Shown in pieces: positions 56,380-64,000 of a stretch of 64,000 bases of DNA. Each line of letters starts with the position of its first letter. The stretch's first letter is position 1. The DNA comes from Gerris lacustris. Taxonomy: Eukaryota > Arthropoda > Insecta > Hemiptera > Gerridae. The stretch is taken from assembly GCA_951217055.1 (NCBI GenBank), contig OX578280.1, forward strand, positions 16,097,394 through 16,161,393, given 5' to 3'. Under the pieces are notes generated by a model. The model saw only the letters and a list, made by a program, of their open reading frames with translations, was not told the origin of the DNA and did not search any database. Position numbers and translations under genes: made by a program.

Positions 56380-56704
56380 TAGAGATTTTAAATAAGACGT
56401 AAAGTGCAGTTAATGTTATACGTCTTGCCGAGGTCGAACGTATAAAATTGTCGTACTGTGAAAAGATGTGATACTTTTATCTGTCACTGTTGTATCACCT
56501 TTTTTTACTTTATTTCTTAATTTATTTGTGTTTATCTCTAAAATATGAGAAATCAAAAACATAAATATAACTCAATTAGACGTAACCTACCTCTTTTGTG
56601 TAAGTCTTGTATAAACTCAGTTATGAAGTCATACGACATTTTAAAATGACGATAAAAATTAAAGTATCACGGCAATCAAAAGTACGTCTTATTTAAACTC
56701 TCTA
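56380..56704. mobile_element. MITE with TAGAGATTTTAAATAAGACG ends
   Basis: TAGAGATTTTAAATAAGACG pairs with CGTCTTATTTAAACTCTCTA. Inner arms are weaker. 325 bp, no coding frame. Confidence 0.65.
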
Positions 56705-57865
56705 ATATTTTTTTTAAAAAAAGCTATTAACCTGTCGAGTCATTCTGTTAAATAAAACTGCTGCTTGTTACAAAACGGGCAACACTGATTTTTTCAAAAA
56801 ATAATAAGTTGGCTCTACTGTTACTTTCCACCACGATTTCTACTTTCCGCCACGATTTTCACAACTAGGCTGTAATGGGATGCTTTCCTCCCTATAAACT
56901 AGGGTGGAAAGTTAATGTTTTCTCCCTTCTGGAGGGGGAAAATATTTTCACACCGCAATTTCAAGCTTTAGTTTACAATACAGACTGAATGATGCGTTTC
57001 GAATCAGTAACCAGGTCTAACAGTGGTTTGTTGTGGTCTGTAATGCCCTACATCTTGACCTCCACTTAGGGCTGTTCTGTAACACTAATGGAGGAGGGGG
57101 GGGGGGGGGGGGGGGGAGTAGCACCTCAAACAGTGAATTTAAAGCTGCTTCCTTCCAAAGTTGATTAGCATAGCGAGTTGTGGGCCGAGCCCTTTAGGTT
57201 TTATTAAATAAAACCTTTTTTAATGACCAAATTAATAAGAAAAAAAATTATGCCAAATATTCTCATTTATTATACAACCATTTAAAATTTCTGCATACAG
57301 CTGCAACCATTGATCTCTTTAAGTTTTTTTTTCTTTTAAGTACAATCTCTGGAATAAAAAAAAAAAATCTATTTTATTTTAAAAATAGAAAATGTACTTC
57401 ATAGTAAGGATTTTTTTTTAGGGAGAATAGTAACACATTTGGATGTAAATGAAGTGTCTTTAATCTCTTATATTTATGTATGGAATTCAAAAATTTAAAG
57501 TTTAGAAAAATATATTTATTGGCACTTGTTCCGTTTCAAACAACTTATTGTAAGGTGTTTTTCTTTCCCTTCTTTTTTATTTTTTTATTTTTTTTTCATT
57601 GTAAATCAAATACCTCTTAAAATACTTTATTAGGCGAATATTTTGTTTATTTATTAGTTTAAGAGTCAAAAATCAACGGAATATTAATTATAGATTTTAG
57701 GCCTATTTATTATATAATATATATGTATCAATAAATTTCTAAAATAGTTACAAAAGAAATCAATTTTAGCTAAAAAAAAAAAAAAAAAAAAAAAATTTGA
57801 AATGAATGTAAACTTGATTCCCACCAACTAATATAGAGAAAAAGGATAATCTGCAGATTGATAAA
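56705..57865. other. Intergenic, no gene; G-run at about 57095
   Basis: Contains a small inverted segment around 56840-56960 (CCGCCACGATTT and similar), a poly-G run of about 20 bases near 57095-57116, and poly-A/T tracts. No gene recognised. Confidence 0.4.
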
Positions 57866-57867
57866 TA

Positions 57868-58441
57868 CAGGGTGGAGCGCGGCAGACATATGAATTTGAA
57901 AATGTAATAAAACAGAATGTTACAAAATAATTTTTTTAAAAATTTTTTCCTGTTTTAATAACACGGGAAATTTAAATTTACCTAGATTTAAACAAAGTAT
58001 TGGATAAGTGGTTCCCCTCACACTCCAAACACTGATTAAGCCTTTTTTCGAAGTTTTTGTGCACTCTTTCGAGCATTTCCACAGGAATTTCGGCAATTTT
58101 GGCTCGAATGTTGTTCTTGAGGGCTTCCAGGGTTCTGGGACGATCGCTGTACACCAAAGATTTAAGATATCCCCACAGAAAAAAATCACAAGGAGCCAAA
58201 TCAGGCGATCTTGCTGGCCAGTTTAAATCGCCTCTTAAAGAGATGAGACGCCCAGGAAATCTGTCTTGCAAAATGTTTACGCAAACCCTTGCTGTGTGGG
58301 CTGTGGCCCCGTCCTGCTGAAACGTGGAACATAAACTTCCCGTCCCCCTCTTTCAAACGACCCTACTCTCAACCGTCTAGGACCAATAGGAAGGGAGCAA
58401 TCCCCCTCTCCAAATTCATACGTCTGCCTCGCTCCTCCCAG
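57868..58441 (-). mobile_element. Deleted mariner element with TA duplication
   Basis: CAGGGTGGAGCGCGGCAGAC and, inverted, GTCTGCCTCGCTCCTCCCAG form ~31-bp ends (each continuing through ATATGAATTTG or its counterpart) flanked by TA at 57866-57867 and 58442-58443. Only the C-terminal part of the transposase remains, so the copy is an internal or 5' deletion derivative that keeps both ends. Confidence 0.85.
57978..58320 (-). pseudogene. mariner transposase C-terminal fragment
   Basis: The minus strand reads QDRFPGRLISLRGDLNWPAR followed by SPDLAPCDFFLWGYLKSLVY and a helical tail to a stop at 57978. SPDLAPCDFFLWG contains the third catalytic Asp of the Tc1/mariner DDE/D triad. Upstream, QQDGATAHTARVC is readable to about 58320 before the frame is lost; the first catalytic region is absent. 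Confidence 0.8.
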
Positions 58442-58443
58442 TA

Positions 58444-58819
58444 TAAACAGAAAAATGGTTGATTATCCCAAATTCTTCCTCTGTAAATAATTAAATAAAA
58501 AATAAATAAATTGATAAAATTCTAAATAAAAAAATATTTTCTATTAACTAGTGTGTTGAAAAAAATAAATGACATCATGAGATGTCTATTGGTGTGATCC
58601 TTCTCTATCCTCAATATTTGGTGCTAAACCTACTTGTGGTTGTAAAAATGTGTTTAAAAATATTGAATGTAATATTATTGATTAATAGTGAGGAAATGTT
58701 TATCAAGAGAAAAATGTATTTGGAAAAAAAAAATCTGTTTAGGGGAATCTCATTGTAGATCTTGTTTTATACTTTCGCTTAATTGTAACGTCTGATTATT
58801 GTTTACACTAATTAGTTGT
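58444..58819. other. Spacer between the mariner copy and the satellite
   Basis: AT-rich; no gene or repeat recognised. Confidence 0.5.
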
Positions 58820-61800
58820 ATGTTGGGCTCTTAAACGGCACCACAATATTCAACATTGTAATAAGCAGTGTTAGGGTTCTCTTAAATTGCAGCATGATAT
58901 TTCAACCTTGTATCTTGTGCTAGCAGTATGATAATTAATTAAGAATGTGTTGGGAGTTTTCTTGAACTGGAGCAATTGTATTTCAAACCTTGTATCTTGT
59001 GCTAGCAGTATGATAATTAATTAAGAATGTGTTGGAGTTCTCTTGAACTGCAGCATCATATTTAAAACCTTGTATCTTGTGCTAGCAGTATGATAATTAA
59101 TTAAGAATGTGTTGGAGTTCTCTTGAACTGCAGCATCATATTTAAAACCTTGTATCTTGTGCTAGCAGTATGATAATTAATTAAGAATGTGTTGGAGTTC
59201 TCTTGAACTGCAGCATCATATTTAAAACCTTGTATCTTGTGCTAGCAGTATAATAATTAAGAATGTGTTGGAGTTCTCTTGAACTGCAGCATCATATTTA
59301 AAACCTTGTATCTTGTGCTAGCAGTATAATAATTAAGAATGTGTTGGAGTTCTCATATTTAAATCATATTTAAAACCTTGTATCTTGTGCTAGCAGTATG
59401 ATAATTAATTAAGAATGTGCTGGAGTTCTCTTGAACTGCAGCATCATATTTAAAACCTTGTATCTTGTGCTAGCATTATGATAATTAATTAAGAATGTGT
59501 TGGAGTTCTCTTGAACTGCAGCATCATATTTAAAACCTTGTATCTTGTGCTAGCAGTATGATAATTAATTAAGAATGTGTTGGAGTTCTCTTGAACTGCA
59601 GCATCATATTTAAAACCTTGTATCTTGTGCTAGCAGTATAATAATTAAGAATGTGTTGGAGTTCTCATATTTAAATCATATTTAAAACCTTGTATCTTGT
59701 GCTAGCAGTATGATAATTAAGAATGTGCTGGAGTTCTCTTGAACTGCAGCATCATATTTAAAACCTTGTATCTTGTGCTAGCAGTATGATAATTAATTAA
59801 GAATGTGTTGGAGTTCTCTTGAACTGCAGCATCATATTTAAAACCTTGTATCTTGTGCTAGCAGTATAATAATTAAGAATGTGTTGGAGTTCTCTTGAAC
59901 TGCAGCATCATATTTAAAACCTTGTATCTTGTGCTAGCAGTATAATAATTAAGAATGTGTTTGAGTTCTCATATTTAAATCATATTTAAAACCTTGTATC
60001 TTGTGCTAGCAGTATGATAATTAATTAAGAATGTGTTGGAGTTCTCTTGAACTGCAGCATCATATTTAAAACCTTGTATCTTGTGCTAGCAGTATGATAA
60101 TTAATTAAGAATGTGTTGGAGTTCTCTTGAACTGCAGCATCATATTTAAAACCTTGTATCTTGTGCTAGCAGTATAATAATTAAGAATGTGTTGGAGTTC
60201 TCTTGAACTGCAGCATCATATTTAAAACCTTGTATCTTGTGCTAGCAGTATAATAATTAAGAATGTGTTGGAGTTCTCATATTTAAATCATATTTAAAAC
60301 CTTGTATCTTGTGCTAGCAGTATGATAATTAATTAAGAATGTGCTGGAGTTCTCTTGAACTGCAGCATCATATTTAAAACCTTGTATCTTGTGCTAGCAG
60401 TATGATAATTAATTAAGAATGTGTTGGAGTTCTCTTGAACTGCAGCATCATATTTAAAACCTTGTATCTTGTGCTAGCAGTATGATAATTAATTAAGAAT
60501 GTGTTGGAGTTCTCTTGAACTGCAGCATCATATTTAAAACCTTGTATCTTGTGCTAGCAGTATAATAATTAAGAATGTGTTGGAGTTCTCATATTTAAAT
60601 CATATTTAAAACCTTGTATCTTGTGCTAGCAGTATGATAATTAAGAATGTGCTGGAGTTCTCTTGAACTGCAGCATCATATTTAAAACCTTGTATCTTGT
60701 GCTAGCAGTATGATAATTAATTAGGAATGTGTTGGAGTTCTCTTGAACTGCAGCATCATATTTAAAACCTTGTATCTTGTGCTAGCAGTATAATAATTAA
60801 GAATGTGTTGGAGTTCTCTTGAACTGCAGCATCATATTTAAAACCTTGTATCTTGTGCTAGCAGTATAATAATTAAGAATGTGTTGGAGTTCTCATATTT
60901 AAATCATATTTAAAACCTTGTATCTTGTGCTAGCAGTATGATAATTAATTAAGAATGTGCTGGAGTTCTCTTGAACTGCAGCATCATATTTAAAACCTTG
61001 TATCTTGTGCTAGCAGTATGATAATTAATTAAGAATGTGTTGGAGTTCTCTTGAACTGCAGCATCATATTTAAAACCTTGTATCTTGTGCTAGCAGTATG
61101 ATAATTAATGAAGAATGTGTTGGAGTTCTCTTGTACTGCAGCATCATATTTAAAACCTTGTATCTTGTGCTAGCAGTATAATAATTAAGAATGTGTTGGA
61201 GTTCTCATATTTAAATCATATTTAAAACCTTGTATCTTGTGCTAGCAGTATGATAATTAAGAATGTGCTGGAGTTCTCTTGAACTGCAGCATCATAATTA
61301 AAACCTTGTATCTTGTGCTAGCAGTATGATAATTAAGAACGTGTTAGAGTTTTCTTGAACTACAGCATGACAATTAAAACCTTGTATCTTGTGCTAGCAG
61401 TATGATAATTAAGAATGTGTTGGAGTTTTCTTGAACTGTAGCATCATAATTAAAACCTTGTATCTTGTGCTAGCAGTATGATAATTAAGAATGTGTTGGA
61501 GTTCTCATATTTAAATCATATTTAAAACCTTGTATCTTGTGCTAGCAGTATGATAATTAATTAAGAATGTGCTGGAGTTCTCTTGAACTGCAGCATCATA
61601 TTTTAAACCTTGTATCTTGTGCTAGCAGTATGATAATTAATTAAGAATGTGCTGGAGTTCTCTTGAACTGCAGCATCATATTTAAAACCTTGTATCTTGT
61701 GCTAGCAGTATGATAATTAATTAAGAATGTGTTGGAGTTCTCTTGAACTGCAGCATCATATTTAAAACCTTGTATCTTGTGCTAGCAGTATAATAATTAA

Positions 61801-62853
61801 GAATGTGTTGGAGTTCTCATATTTAAATCATATTTAAAACCTTGTATCTTGTGCTAGCAGTATGATAATTAGGAATGTGCTGGAGTTCTCTTGAACTGCA
61901 GCATCATAATTAAAACCTTGTATCTTGTGCTAGCAGTATGATAATTAAGAACGTGTTAGAGTTTTCTTGAACTACAGCATGACAATTAAAACCTTGTATC
62001 TTGTGCTAGCAGTATGATAATTAAGAATGTGTTGGAGTTTTCTTGAACTGTAGCATCATAATTAAAACCTTTTATCTTGTACTAGCAGTATGATAATTAA
62101 GAATGTGTTGGAGTTTTCTTGAACTGCAGCATCATATTTAAAACCTTGTATCTTGTGCTAGCAGTATGATAATTAAGAATGTGTTGGAGTTCTCATATTT
62201 AAATCATATTTAAAACCTTGTATCTTGTGCTAGCAGTATGATAATTAATTAAGAATGTGCTGGAGTTCTCTTGAACTGCAGCATCATATTTAAAACCTTG
62301 TATCTTGTGCTAGCAGTATGATAATTAAGAATGTGCTGGAGTTCTCTTGAACTGCAGCATCATATTTAAAACCTTGTATCTTGTGCTAGCAGTATGATAA
62401 TTAATTAAGAATGTGTTGGAGTTCTCTTGAACTGCAGCATCATATTTAAAACCTTGTATCTTGTGCTAGCAGTATAATAATTAAGAATGTGTTGGAGTTC
62501 TCATATTTAAATCATATTTAAAACCTTGTATCTTGTGCTAGCAGTATGATAATTAATTAAGAATGTGCTGGAGTTCTCTTGAACTGCAGCATCATATTTA
62601 AAACCTTGTATCTTGTGCTAGCAGTATGATAATTAATTAAGAATGTGTTGGAGTTCTCTTGAACTGCAGCATCATATTTAAAACCTTGTATCTTGTGCTA
62701 GCAGTATGATAATTAATGAAGAATGTGTTGGAGTTCTCTTGTACTGCAGCATCATATTTAAAACCTTGTATCTTGTGCTAGCAGTATAATAATTAAGAAT
62801 GTGTTGGAGTTCTCATATTTAAATCATATTTAAAACCTTGTATCTTGTGCTAG
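58820..62853 (+). repeat. ~80-bp satellite array with higher-order structure
   Basis: About 50 monomers of AACCTTGTATCTTGTGCTAG, CAGTATGATAATTAATTAAG, AATGTGTTGGAGTTCTCTTG, AACTGCAGCATCATATTTAA (80 bp). A 76-bp form lacks one TTAA step, and a 72-bp form has CTCATATTTAAATCATATTT in place of the CTTGAACTGCAGCATC part. The 72-bp form recurs about every 304-315 bp (near 59354, 59664, 59968, 60276, 60588, 60892, 61204 and on), giving a roughly four-monomer higher-order unit with a 616-bp super-period in places. The first copies (58820-58985) are the most diverged. Non-coding. Confidence 0.95.
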
Positions 62854-63728
62854 AGGTCGACCAAGAAGTCATGGAAATCTGAGGAGTGCGCTAGTGTCGT
62901 TTTTTGGTGTCATGTATAGTCAGGTTTTAATAAAATAGACCACTGTCAAAAAACACAGTGTTGTTCTTTTGTTATTAATAATTTTATTTTTGATAACTTC
63001 AATATTTTTTAAATTTTTTTGCAACAGGCAACACTGTACCTGATAAGAAATCACTAATAATATACCATAATATCTTTATAATATATATTCTTCATTCTTA
63101 ATCTTATTTTTTCTTTCTCTTTATATCTGAGTTTGATTTGTTAGTTTTTTATTTCTGTTTGTAAATAGTTTGTAAACTTTATCCAGTCCTGTAATATTAA
63201 AAGTTGATTTGTATTACAATAAAATTAATATCTATTTTATAACTTCAAAATTCCATTATAAAAATAATGAGATTCTAAGATAAGTTTCACGGTTATTGGT
63301 TATTTGATTTATAAAAAATATAATGGGGGGAAACAAACAAGAAATTCGCTTATTATTTGATTAATTTTCACGGAGAGCAATCATTTTTATAATAACAAAT
63401 ACGTATTAGGTTTGTTTCAACCCCGTTATTTGTAGCGTCCTTTGCATTTGCATTATCCCGTGGATTTGTGGATCGTTCAAACATCGTTTAGGATAGTTGT
63501 GACTATAATTCGTACTGTATAAAAACAAACAAAACAGGAAACCTAACAGATTGGAAACCTTCCTGTTGTTATTCGTGAGATTTGACATAACTGGGCATGT
63601 CGTACAAACTAGAAATGGGTATTGTCTTAGCACCCGACTGTACAGACTTCGGCAATACTCGGAAGTTCCGACTTTAAACGAAGCTAAGCTTTCAGTTTTT
63701 CCCGTGTTCATGACTTCTTGGTCGACCT
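62854..63728. mobile_element. 875-bp inverted-repeat insertion in the satellite, CTAG duplication
   Basis: AGGTCGACCAAGAAGTCATG and CATGACTTCTTGGTCGACCT are exact 20-bp inverted ends. CTAG, present once in an uninterrupted monomer (GTGCTAGCAG), occurs on both sides (62850-62853 and 63729-63732). The interior is unlike the satellite. It contains a 101-codon minus-strand frame (63406-63711) with no recognised motif and a hairpin near 62940-62965. The class is not recognised: 4-bp duplications fit several superfamilies, but CTAG specificity is unusual. Confidence 0.8.
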
Positions 63729-64000
63729 CTAGCAGTATGATAATTAAGAATGTGCTGGAGTTCTCTTGAACTGCAGCATCATAATTAAAACCTTGTATCT
63801 TGTGCTAGCAGTATGATAATTAAGAACGTGTTAGAGTTTTCTTGAACTACAGCATGACAGTTAAAACCTTGTATCTTGTGCTAGCAGTATGATAATTAAG
63901 AATGTGTTGGAGTTTTCTTGAACTGTAGCATCATAATTAAAACCTTGTATCTTGTGCTAGCAGTATGATAATTAAGAATGTGTTGGAGTTCTCATATTTA
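63729..64000 (+). repeat. Satellite array continues to the right edge
   Basis: Resumes in mid-monomer with CTAGCAGTATGATAATTAAG. Contains the AAGAACGTGTTAGAGTTTTC variants also seen near 61330 and 61950, and reaches the edge inside a 72-bp-type monomer. Confidence 0.95.

Noticed and set aside
57978..58320. Possible host gene with an intact C-terminal domain
   Set aside because: Inverted ends, TA duplication and the SPDLAPCDFFLWG block show a truncated mariner copy.
58820..64000. Possible CRISPR array or coding repeat in the ~80-bp array
   Set aside because: Whole monomers are repeated with no spacers, and stops occur in all frames of each unit. It is satellite DNA.

Overview
This window reads as arthropod, most likely insect, nuclear DNA. 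It is strongly AT-rich, its genes are broken into many short exons by GT..AG introns, and it is packed with DNA-transposon remnants: hAT, Tc1/mariner and pogo/Tigger, piggyBac-like and PIF/Harbinger-like MITEs, and palindromic foldback elements. There are no operons or bacterial signals. All exons were assembled by hand from open frame, splice consensus and phase continuity. Family names rest on motif recognition, not on a database search.

Layout. (1) 1-3531, minus strand: two phase-compatible exons of an Arg/Ser/Lys-rich protein (3241-3531 and <1-109) that leave the window on the left. They are either a separate gene or an alternative 3' end of the next gene. (2) 9237-31015, minus strand: a 15-exon gene for an 810-residue SAFB-like nuclear RNA/DNA-binding protein, with an N-terminal SAP motif, Lys/Glu-rich middle, one RRM and a Glu/Arg-rich C-terminal coiled region. 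All 15 phases join and the total (2433 bp) is a whole number of codons. Its introns hold at least a dozen transposon copies. (3) 32382-33876, minus strand: two exons, the larger carrying the second half of a THAP zinc-finger domain, set in a cluster of three small elements with TAA/TTA target duplications. (4) 34479-44413: transposons, including a 3.27-kb hAT-type element with a perfect 8-bp duplication. (5) 48568-53427, plus strand: a complete four-exon TMEM127-like gene (247 residues, four membrane segments, C-terminal PPxY). (6) 57868-58441: a deleted mariner copy. (7) about 58820 to the right edge: an ~80-bp satellite with higher-order structure, interrupted by an 875-bp inverted-repeat element flanked by CTAG duplications.

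The two clear genes are unrelated in function: SAFB proteins act in nuclear transcription and RNA processing, and TMEM127 acts in endolysosomal membranes. The most unusual material is the possible extension of the SAFB-like transcript into the RS-rich exons, the THAP exons directly upstream in a compatible phase, the four-member family of nearly full-length palindromes, the satellite with its CTAG-flanked insertion, and a repeat family carrying an internal tRNA-like module.
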